Translations under genes and position numbers: made by a program | Shown: piece after piece, positions 1 to 6,841 of the stretch | Position numbering within the stretch: the stretch's first letter is position 1 | How the letters are laid out: every line of letters starts with the position of its first letter | Source of the DNA: UBA11164 sp002420085 | GTDB lineage: Bacteria > Pseudomonadota > Gammaproteobacteria > Xanthomonadales > Xanthomonadaceae | Direction of reading: 5' to 3' | Assembly: GCA_031976395.1 (NCBI GenBank) | Contig: DALYLJ010000050.1 | Span: 1-17,833, forward strand | DNA: 17,833 bases | The notes under the pieces: model-generated | What the model was told of the DNA's origin: nothing | The model's database searches: none | What the model saw: only the letters and a program-made list of their open reading frames with translations

Positions 1-454
1 GTTTCCCAATGATGGGGTGCGCCCCACTCTCGGAGAAAAGCTGACCTTCGAGATTGAAACCGACAAGGATGGAAAGAAGCGGGCGAAGCACCTTTCATGT
101 CCAGAACGTCCGTCTGTCAGACGTGCTCCCCCTGCGTCATTCCGCAGGCATGCCTCCTACCGCCGCAAGGAACGCACCGGGTTTTTCGCTCGGATAATCC
201 CGTTGCTCGTGGTGCTGGGGCTGATCGTCTATGGCTACGGTGAATACTCCCGTCGTGCCCTCTCGTTGACAGAAAACGCAGTCAAGCCGGCAATTCAGGC
301 GCCTGCGCAGATCTACCGCTGCGACGGTCGAACCCACTGCTCACACATGAGGTCTTGTGACGAAGCCACCTTTTTCCTTCGCAATTGCCCCGGCGTCAAA
401 ATGGACGGCGACCATGATGGTGTGCCCTGTGAGCAACAATGGTGTACGAGGTAG
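1..454 (+). CDS. Cold-shock-domain / single-TM / excalibur protein (5' end missing)
   Basis: The reading frame is already open at the left edge (codons in phase from position 2), so the start lies outside the window. The first visible residues (FPNDGVRPTLGEKLTFEIET, then DKDGKKRAKHL) look like the last strands of a cold-shock/OB-fold nucleic-acid-binding domain. A basic linker follows, then one membrane segment (IIPLLVVLGLIVYGYG, about 45 codons before the middle of the visible part). The C-terminus is a cysteine-rich excalibur domain with the DGDHDGVPCE signature, which in this family is a calcium-binding-type DxDxDG loop next to paired cysteines. Known relatives combine these parts in the same order. 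The inferred layout is a cytoplasmic CSD and a periplasmic excalibur domain. The physiological role is unknown. A GTG at 17 is in frame but would cut the CSD, so I do not take it as the start. The gene ends with TAG and faces mtnA convergently. Confidence 0.8.
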   Translation, partial: FPNDGVRPTLGEKLTFEIETDKDGKKRAKHLSCPERPSVRRAPPASFRRHASYRRKERTGFFARIIPLLVVLGLIVYGYGEYSRRALSLTENAVKPAIQAPAQIYRCDGRTHCSHMRSCDEATFFLRNCPGVKMDGDHDGVPCEQQWCTR

Positions 455-516
455 GACGAGCCCGATCCCGGACCCGAGCGGCGCGATTGAGCCATGAGAT
501 CCGAGGGTGCGGTCCG

Positions 517-609
517 ATGGCGCTGAAAATCAGCGATCAGTGGCAGGATTCAGACGGCAACCAGCGTGTCATGCACCGCTGGTGTCATGGCGATGTTCTG
601 GCCCGTTGA
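517..609 (+). CDS. Possible small protein, 30 aa
   Basis: This short frame lies in the 190-bp gap between the excalibur gene and mtnA. It starts with ATG, ends with TGA and encodes MALKISDQWQDSDGNQRVMH followed by RWCHGDVLAR. A good Shine-Dalgarno-like GAGGGT (503-508) lies 8 nt upstream of the ATG, which is rare in this GC-rich window. No domain, signal peptide or membrane segment is visible. It could be a genuine small protein, the remnant of a longer gene, or chance. The ribosome binding site is the only positive evidence. Confidence 0.3.
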   Translation: MALKISDQWQDSDGNQRVMHRWCHGDVLAR

Positions 610-644
610 GACGTGCCGAGATATCCAGCGCTGGCTGGCGGGTG

Positions 645-1700
645 CTATGACGATGCTGTGAACAGTGCAGTCATGCCGGCCGCGTCCGGCTGCTCCAGTA
701 CGCCGCGTTCGGTGACGATGGCGTCGATCAATCCGGCTGGGGTGATGTCGAAGACCGGGTTCCAGGCATGCGCGCCTTCGGCCACGGTCCGCTGTCCGGC
801 GAAGCTCAGCAATTCGTCGGGGCTGCGGGTCTCGATTTCGATGGCGTCGCCGCTGGCGGTCGCCATGTCCACGGTTGAGGACGCGGCCACCACCATGGTG
901 CGCACGCCGTAGTGGCGGGCGACGATGGCGAGTTGGCAGGTGCCGATCTTGTTGGCGACATCGCCATTGGCGCAGATGCGATCGGCGCCAACCACCAGCC
1001 ACTGCACGGCGCCGGTCTTCATCAGGTGCGCCGCCGCTGCATCGGCAATCAGGGTGACCGGGATGCCATCGCGCATCAGCTCCCAGACGGTCAGACGGGC
1101 GCCTTGCAGCCAGGGTCGGGTTTCGCCGGCATGGACACGCTGGATTCGCCCGAGGGCATAGCCGGCGCGGATCACCCCGAGTGCGGTGCCGAAGCCGGCG
1201 GTCGCCAGCGAGCCGGTGTTGCAGTGGGTCAGAACACCGCTGCCGGGTGCGATCAGGTTGGCGCCCAGTTCGCCGAGACGGCGGTTGCAGCGTAGATCCT
1301 CGGCGACGATCGCCTCGACCTCGTCCGCCAGCCGCTGCTGCCAGTCGCTGCCCCAGCCGGGCAGGGCAGCGGCCAGCCGCGCCAGCGCCCAGGCCAGGTT
1401 GACGGCGGTCGGTCGGGCGGCCCGCAGGTCGGCGAGGGTCGGCGCCAGTCGGGCCAGTGCTTCGCGGCCATCGACGGCGGTCAGCGCCCGTGCGGCCAGC
1501 AGCACGCCCCAGGCGGCAGCGATGCCGATCGCCGGTGCGCCGCGCACGACCAGGTCGCGGATCGCTGCGGCGACCGCGTCGGCGTCACGGCAATCGACAT
1601 GTTCGACCACGAACGGCAGCCGGCGTTGATCGAGCAGGCGCAGGCGATCGCCGAGCCACTGGATCGGGCGAACACGGTCGTAGCGGTCGAAATCGATCAT
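645..1700 (-). CDS. mtnA: Methylthioribose-1-phosphate isomerase
   Basis: MtnA converts 5-methylthioribose-1-phosphate to 5-methylthioribulose-1-phosphate in methionine salvage from methylthioadenosine. It belongs to the eIF2B-alpha/beta/delta-like fold family and acts in the cytosol. The 351-residue product has the family's usual length. Diagnostic segments are RGAPAIGIAAAWG near residue 55, VNLAWAL near residue 100, GSGVLTHCNTG with the catalytic cysteine at 160, GADRICANGD with the catalytic aspartate at 240, and NPVFDITP near the C-terminus. C160 and D240 fall at the same numbers as in the characterised Bacillus subtilis enzyme, which supports the ATG at 1700 as start. The frame runs further upstream, but that extension is not MtnA-like. 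No other salvage gene (mtnB, mtnC, mtnD, mtnK or mtnP) is in the window. The gene stands alone on the minus strand, divergent from the unknown gene at 1891. Confidence 0.95.
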   Translation of the reverse strand: MIDFDRYDRVRPIQWLGDRLRLLDQRRLPFVVEHVDCRDADAVAAAIRDLVVRGAPAIGIAAAWGVLLAARALTAVDGREALARLAPTLADLRAARPTAVNLAWALARLAAALPGWGSDWQQRLADEVEAIVAEDLRCNRRLGELGANLIAPGSGVLTHCNTGSLATAGFGTALGVIRAGYALGRIQRVHAGETRPWLQGARLTVWELMRDGIPVTLIADAAAAHLMKTGAVQWLVVGADRICANGDVANKIGTCQLAIVARHYGVRTMVVAASSTVDMATASGDAIEIETRSPDELLSFAGQRTVAEGAHAWNPVFDITPAGLIDAIVTERGVLEQPDAAGMTALFTASS

Positions 1701-1739
1701 TCCGGCGGATCCGATCCAGGCACAGATGGCAGGGCGCTC

Positions 1740-1745
1740 AGTGTA
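1740..1745 (-). promoter_or_regulatory. Candidate -10 box for mtnA
   Basis: On the minus strand the hexamer reads TACACT (4 of 6 to TATAAT). It lies 39 nt upstream of the mtnA ATG, which would give a 5' leader of about 33 nt. The best -35 match upstream (CTGCCA) needs a 19-nt spacer, so the promoter is weak by inspection. Confidence 0.3.
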
Positions 1746-1763
1746 CGTGCTTGGGCCGAGTCG

Positions 1764-1792
1764 ATGGCAGTCGCCGGGAATCGCGCTATCCT
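1764..1792 (+). promoter_or_regulatory. Candidate promoter upstream of the unknown gene at 1891
   Basis: ATGGCA (1764-1769, 4 of 6 to TTGACA) and TATCCT (1787-1792, 4 of 6 to TATAAT) are separated by 17 nt. It lies in the 190-bp divergent gap with mtnA and overlaps the region a mtnA promoter would occupy. A transcript would begin near 1799, which is also the ATG of a 31-codon upstream frame. Confidence 0.35.
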
Positions 1793-1798
1793 CTCGCC

Positions 1799-1894
1799 AT
1801 GCGCCGGACCTGCCACATCGAGAATGCCCTCGTCCAGCCGTCGTTGCCGATGGCTGGCGGCAGTTCGGGTAATGGCGCGGGTGGGCTCGCATGA
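1799..1894 (+). CDS. Possible 31-codon upstream frame coupled to the 1891 gene
   Basis: The ATG at 1799 opens a frame of 31 codons (MRRTCHIENALVQPSLPMAG, then GSSGNGAGGLA). Its TGA overlaps the ATG of the downstream gene in an ATGA arrangement (1891-1894). The ATG sits about 7 nt after a candidate -10 box, so it would be translated from a leaderless or nearly leaderless mRNA. The peptide matches nothing I recognise. The evidence is positional only, and a chance frame is quite possible. Confidence 0.25.
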   Translation: MRRTCHIENALVQPSLPMAGGSSGNGAGGLA

Positions 1895-2745
1895 GTGCCC
1901 GTGGCCGAGCCAGGTCGGAGGCCGTCGAAGCCGATCTGCCGATGCTGTCCGACGACATGGCGATCGACAGTCTGCTGCATGCGGCGGCGGTCCGCGCCGG
2001 GGTCGGTGCCGGTCTCGGTCTGATCCTGGACGGGGTGCCGCTGTTGAAACCATTCGTGCCGACTCGGGTCAAGCGGGCGGCCAGCGGTCTCGGTGCCGAT
2101 CAGGTGCAGCGGGAACTGGTCCGCAAGGTCTATGCCCGCCACGGACTTGCTCCGGCCCGCTGGGAGATCGATGCGGTGCTGGCAGTCGCCCAGTCGCAGG
2201 GGGTTCTGACGCCACTGGCGACCCGCGCGGGGCTGAATTCGCTGTTGTCGGCCTGGTTGCCGAGTGCCCTGGTCGGTCCGATCCTGCGCTACACCCCGAT
2301 CGAGGCCCTGATCGGACGTACCGCCAGGGCGGTTGCCTCCACCTGGGCCGCCGGTCGCTATGCCGATGGCGTCTGCAAACTGCGCCGGGCCGGTGCCGAC
2401 TGGCTGCCGGCGCCGGTCGCCCGCGCCCTGACCCTGGCACCCGGCAAGCTGCGCGACTGGAGTGGCGAGGCGCTGTCACTGATGCTGCCGCCCTTGGAAC
2501 TGGCCGGTCGCTGGTTGTCGGCATCGCCGTCGCAGGCCGCTTCCGACTCGCTGCCCGGCAAGAAAGCAGGCCAGTCGTCCGGAAAAACGGCGGTCAAGTC
2601 GGGCGCACGCCGGTCGGCTGGCAACGCGACAAGCCGTTCGCCACGCTCAGGTTCCCGTGTGTCTGCGGGCAGTCGATCCAGCGAGTCTGCGGCCCCGGTC
2701 GTGGCCGGAAAACGCCGCCGCACCGGCGCTGCACGATCGGACTGA
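1891..2745 (+). CDS. Unrecognised protein, helical core with basic low-complexity tail
   Basis: I do not recognise this 284-residue protein with confidence. Residues about 27-205 are Ala/Leu-rich and probably alpha-helical, with two weakly hydrophobic glycine-rich stretches (near AGVGAGLGLILDGVPLL, and near SAWLPSALVGPIL). A segment around residues 145-170 (RAVASTWAAGRYADGVCKLRRAG) recalls the TWALG/ATYALGR region of DUF697-type membrane-associated proteins, but this is only a resemblance by eye. Residues about 210-284 are Ser/Arg/Lys/Ala-rich, low complexity and strongly basic, and could bind nucleic acid or acidic membranes. The ATG at 1891 follows a weak GGGTGGG (1879-1885). In-frame ATGs at 1942 and 1957 are alternatives. 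The gene converges on epmA with a 25-bp gap and no visible terminator. Confidence 0.6.
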   Translation: MSARGRARSEAVEADLPMLSDDMAIDSLLHAAAVRAGVGAGLGLILDGVPLLKPFVPTRVKRAASGLGADQVQRELVRKVYARHGLAPARWEIDAVLAVAQSQGVLTPLATRAGLNSLLSAWLPSALVGPILRYTPIEALIGRTARAVASTWAAGRYADGVCKLRRAGADWLPAPVARALTLAPGKLRDWSGEALSLMLPPLELAGRWLSASPSQAASDSLPGKKAGQSSGKTAVKSGARRSAGNATSRSPRSGSRVSAGSRSSESAAPVVAGKRRRTGAARSD

Positions 2746-2770
2746 CGTCCGGTCGGAGCGGTCGATCGGC

Positions 2771-3745
2771 TCAGGCGCGGCTGCTGGAAAAAGCCAGGCA
2801 CTGGCCGATGTCGTCGGTTTCGAGCAGGGCCATCAGCAGGCGATCGACGCCCAGGGCCACCCCGGCGCAGGCTGGCAGGCCGTGTTCGAGTGCTGCCAGC
2901 AGGGCGGTGTCGAGTTCGGGAACCGGTTGCTTCCGGCTTCGGCGGCGGCTCTGATCGGCCAGGAAGCGGGCGCGCTGCTCCTTGGCATCGGCCAGTTCGT
3001 GGAAGCCATTGGCCAGTTCCAGCGGCCCCAGGTAGGCCTCGAAGCGTTCCGCGACCGGTGGCTCGCCGGGCCGTAGCCGAGCCAGGGCGCACTGTTCGGC
3101 CGGGAAGTCGTAGACCAGGGTCAGGGTGTCCGGTGGCAGATCCGGTTGGATGCGATGACTCATCAGCAGGTCCAGCCAGTCGCTGCGTTCCAGGCCCTCC
3201 GGGTCGATCCGCAGATCGGCCAGTGGTTGGCGCAGGGTGGCGATCCCGGCTCGGTGGGGATCGAAGCCGAAGCGCTGGTCGAACAGGTCGTGATAGCTCA
3301 GTGCCTGCACCCGCAGGCTGCGGCCGCGTTCGGCCAGCACGGTGGTCACCAGTTCGGCCACTTCGTGCATCAAGCGGCGATGGTCCCAGCCGAGTCGATA
3401 CCATTCCAGCATTGTGAATTCGGGCGTGTGGCGGGTGCCGGATTCGCCGTCGCGAAAGACCCGGCCCAGTTCGTAGCAATCGCCGATGCCGGCCGACAAC
3501 AGCCGCTTGATCGCGAATTCCGGCGAGGTCCGCAGCCAGCGCGGTCCCGGGGCTCCGGCGGTCGGTCCGTTGAGATGGGTCGTCAGGCTCTCGATGTTCG
3601 GGTCGCTGTTGCCGGCGCGCGACAGGATTGGGGTCTCGACTTCCAGCACGCCGCGTTCGGCGAAAAAGGCCCGGATGCGGGCATTCACGGCTGCCCGCAT
3701 GCGGATCGCTGCCGGGCTGGCACTCGGTTGCCAGGGTCGGGTCAT
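2771..3745 (-). CDS. epmA: EF-P--(R)-beta-lysine ligase
   Basis: EpmA (also PoxA, YjeA or GenX) is a class II lysyl-tRNA-synthetase paralogue. It activates (R)-beta-lysine with ATP and attaches it to a conserved lysine of elongation factor P, which helps ribosomes through polyproline stretches. The 324-residue product lacks the N-terminal tRNA anticodon-binding domain of true LysRS, as expected. Class II signatures are visible: motif 1 region near VLEVETPILSRAGNSDPNIE (residues 33-52), motif 2 FRDGESGTRHTPEFTMLEW (97-115), ELANGFHELADA in the second half, and motif 3 GVALGVDRLLM (about 295-305). The ATG at 3745 gives the usual length. It lies 38 bp downstream of purF on the same strand and is probably the last gene of the folC-purF transcript. 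The partners epmB and efp are not in the window. Confidence 0.95.
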   Translation of the reverse strand: MTRPWQPSASPAAIRMRAAVNARIRAFFAERGVLEVETPILSRAGNSDPNIESLTTHLNGPTAGAPGPRWLRTSPEFAIKRLLSAGIGDCYELGRVFRDGESGTRHTPEFTMLEWYRLGWDHRRLMHEVAELVTTVLAERGRSLRVQALSYHDLFDQRFGFDPHRAGIATLRQPLADLRIDPEGLERSDWLDLLMSHRIQPDLPPDTLTLVYDFPAEQCALARLRPGEPPVAERFEAYLGPLELANGFHELADAKEQRARFLADQSRRRSRKQPVPELDTALLAALEHGLPACAGVALGVDRLLMALLETDDIGQCLAFSSSRA

Positions 3746-3783
3746 GGGCTGCCTGCGGAGTTGCCTGGCCAGTGACGATCCGT

Positions 3784-5253
3784 TCAGGCCGAGCGCCGGT
3801 TGCGCTTGGCTTCGTCCGAGCGCAGTTGCCGCAGGCGATCGAAGTAGCCGGGTTCGATGCCGGTTACGTAATCGCCGTCGAAACAGGACGAATCGAACCG
3901 GGTGACCTGTCGGCGTGAGCCCGAGACCGCCGCCACCAGGTCGGAGAGATCCTGGTAGATCAGCCAGTCGCAGCCGATCAGGGCGGCCACTTCCTCCTCG
4001 CTGCGGCCATGCGCGACCAGTTCCTCGGCGGCCGGCATGTCGATGCCGTAGACGTTCGGGTAGCGCACCGGCGGGGCTGCCGAGGCCAGGTAGACCTTTC
4101 GGGCGCCGGCATCGCGCGCCATCTGGACGATCTGTCGGGAGGTGGTGCCGCGCACGATCGAGTCATCGACCAGCAGCACGACCCGGTCCTCGAATTCCAG
4201 CGGGATCGGATTGAGTTTGCGGCGCACCGATCGGACCCGCTCGACCTGGCCGGGCATGATGAAGGTCCGACCGATGTAGCGATTCTTGATGAAGCCCTCG
4301 CGGTATTTCACGCCGAGTACATTGGCCAGTTCCAGGGCCGAGGTGCGCGAGGTGTCCGGGATCGGGATGACCGTGTCGATGTCGTGGTCGGGCCGCAGCC
4401 GCAGCAGCTTCTCGCCGAGCGCTACGCCCATCCGCATGCGCGCCTTGTGGACCGAGATGTCCTCGATCATCGAGTCCGGGCGGGCGAAATAGACGTACTC
4501 GAAGATGCAGGGGGCGTGCGGGCGCGGCTCGGCACACGGGCGGCTGTGCAACTGGCCGTCGCCGGTCACCACCAGGCCCTCGCCCGGCAGGACGTCGCGC
4601 AACCGCCGGAAGCCGAGGATGTCGAGGGCGACGCTTTCCGAGGCCAGCACGTACTCGTCACCGGCCGCGACCCGCCGATGGCCGAGCACCAGGGGCCGGA
4701 TGCCGTTGGGGTCGCGGAAGGCGACCAGGCCGAGCCCGAGCACCAGGCAGACCACGGCATAGCCGCCGACGCAGCGGCGATGGACGCCCGCCACGGCGGC
4801 CAGGGCGGCGTCCGGACTGAGCGTGCGCTGGCCGGCCAGTTCGTGAGCGAACACGTTCAGCAGCACTTCCGAGTCGGACTCGGTGTTGACGTGTCGTCGG
4901 TCGGCCTGGAACAACTGCTGGCGCAGTGCTTCAGTGTTGATGAGATTGCCGTTGTGGCCGAGCGCGATGCCATAGGGCGAGTTGACGTAGAACGGCTGCG
5001 CTTCGGCCGAGCCCTCCGAGCCGGCGGTGGGGTAGCGGCAGTGGCCGATGCCGACTTGGCCGGTCAGCGCCAGCATGTCGGGTTCGGAGAACACCTCCTT
5101 GACTCCGCCATTGCCTTTGCGGACATGCAGGCGGGTGCCATCGACGGTGGCGATGCCGGCGGCGTCCTGGCCGCGATGCTGGAGCACGGTCAGGCCGTCG
5201 TAGAGTGCCGCTGCCACGGGCGTGGTGCCGGCGATACCAATGATTCCGCACAT
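3784..5253 (-). CDS. purF: Amidophosphoribosyltransferase
   Basis: PurF catalyses the first committed step of de novo purine synthesis, making 5-phosphoribosylamine from PRPP and glutamine. The 489-residue protein starts directly with MCGI, so Cys2 becomes the N-terminal nucleophile of the glutaminase domain after Met removal. There is no propeptide, unlike the Bacillus iron-sulfur type. Glutaminase motifs LQHRGQD (24-30), GHCRYPTAGS (70-79) and GHNGNLIN (99-106) are present. The PRPP loop VVLLVDDSIVRGTTS carries D363 and D364. The start lies one base after the cvpA stop, which indicates tight translational coupling, with a purine-rich AGGCGGG inside the end of cvpA as a possible binding site. 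The cvpA-purF pairing is typical of proteobacteria. I saw no PurR-type operator nearby. Confidence 0.97.
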   Translation of the reverse strand: MCGIIGIAGTTPVAAALYDGLTVLQHRGQDAAGIATVDGTRLHVRKGNGGVKEVFSEPDMLALTGQVGIGHCRYPTAGSEGSAEAQPFYVNSPYGIALGHNGNLINTEALRQQLFQADRRHVNTESDSEVLLNVFAHELAGQRTLSPDAALAAVAGVHRRCVGGYAVVCLVLGLGLVAFRDPNGIRPLVLGHRRVAAGDEYVLASESVALDILGFRRLRDVLPGEGLVVTGDGQLHSRPCAEPRPHAPCIFEYVYFARPDSMIEDISVHKARMRMGVALGEKLLRLRPDHDIDTVIPIPDTSRTSALELANVLGVKYREGFIKNRYIGRTFIMPGQVERVRSVRRKLNPIPLEFEDRVVLLVDDSIVRGTTSRQIVQMARDAGARKVYLASAAPPVRYPNVYGIDMPAAEELVAHGRSEEEVAALIGCDWLIYQDLSDLVAAVSGSRRQVTRFDSSCFDGDYVTGIEPGYFDRLRQLRSDEAKRNRRSA

Positions 5254-5254
5254 G

Positions 5255-5809
5255 TCAGGTCATGCCCGCCTGGGTCGCCGGATGTCGCCCGGTGACGACC
5301 TCCGGCACCGGTTCGGCCTGAAAATTCAGGTGCTCGCGCACGCTGTCCGGCAGCCTGGAGCCGAGCCACAGGGCATAGCGCTCGAAGGTCGGCAGCAGGC
5401 GCGAGCGTTGCCACCAGTCGTCCTGCGGGATCGGGGTGAATCCGAGCAGCAGGACCACCACCGACACCAGCACCACGCCACGTGCCAGGCCGAACAACAG
5501 GCCGAGCATGCGGTCGGTGCCGGTCAGGCCGGTCGCCTGCACCAGCTTGGCGACCAGCCAGGTCAGCACGGCGCCGACCAGCAGGGCGCCGATGAACAGC
5601 ACGCCGAAGGCGATGAAATAGCGTGCCGATGGCGGCTCGATCCGATCCTCGAACAGGGTCGAGACCGGCTGGCCGAATCGGAATGCCAGCCAGAACGCCG
5701 CCAGCCAGATCAGCAGCGACAGCACTTCCACTGCCAGCCCGCGCCACAGCCCGAACAGTGCCGAGAGCATCAGGACGGCGAGCACTGCGATATCCGCCCC
5801 GTTGCTCAT
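5255..5809 (-). CDS. cvpA: CvpA family inner-membrane protein
   Basis: CvpA is an inner-membrane protein first linked to colicin V production and commonly encoded next to purF. Its molecular function is not settled. The 184-residue product has four predicted membrane segments at roughly residues 5-22, 26-44, 64-88 and 100-122. It carries the family's LFGLWRGLAVEVLSLLIWL segment near the N-terminus and TDRMLGLLFGLARGVVLV before the last segment. A hydrophilic C-terminal tail of about 55 residues follows. Its ATG shares one base with the stop of the upstream SPOR gene (TGATG), and its own stop is one base from the purF ATG, so it is embedded in the operon. Confidence 0.93.
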   Translation of the reverse strand: MSNGADIAVLAVLMLSALFGLWRGLAVEVLSLLIWLAAFWLAFRFGQPVSTLFEDRIEPPSARYFIAFGVLFIGALLVGAVLTWLVAKLVQATGLTGTDRMLGLLFGLARGVVLVSVVVLLLGFTPIPQDDWWQRSRLLPTFERYALWLGSRLPDSVREHLNFQAEPVPEVVTGRHPATQAGMT

Positions 5810-6798
5810 CAGGGAAAGGCCACCACCAGTCCATCCAGGCCGAGTTCGGTCTTGATCCGTTCGCGCACGCGGTCGGCGGCGGCGCGTTCGATTTCCGGTC
5901 CGACCCGGACCCGATGCAGAACACCGCTGGCGGTGTCGATGCGTTCGGTGAAGCTGGCGAAGCCGGCTGCGCGTAGTCGATCGCGCAGGCGGTTGGCATC
6001 GGCGAGATCGGAATAAGCCGCCAACTGGACGACAAAGCCAGCGCGCACGGTCGATGGCGAGTCACTGGCCGCTGCCGCCCGCTCCAGGGCGACCACCTGG
6101 GCCGGCAGGTCCGGCCACAGCCGGCGCGCCTGCAAGCGTGCCGCTTCGGCTGCGCCGCGTCCGGCATAGGGGCCGAGCCGGAGCCGATGGACAGTCTGGC
6201 CGCCGGCCTGGGTCGGTTCCAGGAAGGCCGGCAGACCTGCCGCCAGTACGCTGTCGCGCAGGCTACGGGCCTTGTCGAGGTCGCGATAGCTGCCGAGTTG
6301 AACGACGTGATCGCCTCCGGCCAGGGCCGCCGGACGTTCGCCGGTGGCGACTGCGGGCGGTTCGCTCGATGCTGGCGACGGCGGGCTGGCAGCGGAGCCG
6401 GTCGGATCGGCGAGAGCATCGATCCGGGCCGGGGCGTCGGCGGTCACCGCGACCACCGGCTCGCCCGCAGGCGCGCTCGATGTGGCGGTCGAGGGCTGAC
6501 TGGGTGCATCCGGGCCGGCGGCAGCGGTGCCGTCGGTCGCAGCGGCCTGGTCGGTCGGCGGATGCTCGGCGTCGTTCGACGGAACCGGCTGGGCCGGTTC
6601 GGTCGTGTCCGGAGCGGGGGTGGGCGTCGGCAGGTTGAGGGGCAGTTCGCGCACCACCACGGGGCGATCCGGCTCGCTCGGCACGTCCAGCGGCACATCG
6701 TCGAGACCGCGATCGGCCTCCGGACCCTGCAACAGTATCGGCAGAACGATCACCGCGATCGCCACCAGCACGATGGCACCGATTACCCGCTGTTTCAT
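5809..6798 (-). CDS. dedD: DedD-like protein with two tandem SPOR domains
   Basis: SPOR domains bind peptidoglycan glycan strands lacking stem peptides, which are enriched at the division septum. DedD is a septal protein in E. coli, encoded between folC and cvpA exactly as here. The 329-residue product has one N-terminal membrane anchor (residues 4-23) with a short basic cytoplasmic start. A long Pro/Ala/Thr/Ser-rich periplasmic linker (about 30-160) follows, then two consecutive SPOR-like units: residues 163-238 (HVVQLGSYRDLDKARSLRD ... RLRLGPYAGR) and 253-328 (FVVQLAAYSDLADANRLRD ... RVRVGPEIER). E. coli DedD has a single SPOR domain. A GGGGG tract lies just upstream of the ATG as a ribosome binding site. 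The gene follows folC after 43 bp and overlaps cvpA by one base. Confidence 0.9.
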   Translation of the reverse strand: MKQRVIGAIVLVAIAVIVLPILLQGPEADRGLDDVPLDVPSEPDRPVVVRELPLNLPTPTPAPDTTEPAQPVPSNDAEHPPTDQAAATDGTAAAGPDAPSQPSTATSSAPAGEPVVAVTADAPARIDALADPTGSAASPPSPASSEPPAVATGERPAALAGGDHVVQLGSYRDLDKARSLRDSVLAAGLPAFLEPTQAGGQTVHRLRLGPYAGRGAAEAARLQARRLWPDLPAQVVALERAAAASDSPSTVRAGFVVQLAAYSDLADANRLRDRLRAAGFASFTERIDTASGVLHRVRVGPEIERAAADRVRERIKTELGLDGLVVAFP

Positions 6799-6841
6799 CT
6801 ATGGCCCCCGGCGACCGAATCCCTGCGGATTATAGCGCCGG

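Noticed and set aside
617..640. Inverted repeat CCAGCGCTGG after the mtnA stop, considered as a terminator
   Set aside because: It is a short, loop-less palindrome with no T-run on either strand.
1599..2954. A 451-codon plus-strand frame spanning the mtnA start, the unknown gene and the end of epmA
   Set aside because: It crosses three better-supported genes and two gene boundaries, and its translation is Arg/Gly-rich without domain similarity.
4009..5295. A 428-codon plus-strand frame opposite purF
   Set aside because: It is the complement of a strongly conserved purF. The Asp/Gly/His-rich translation is typical of antisense frames here.
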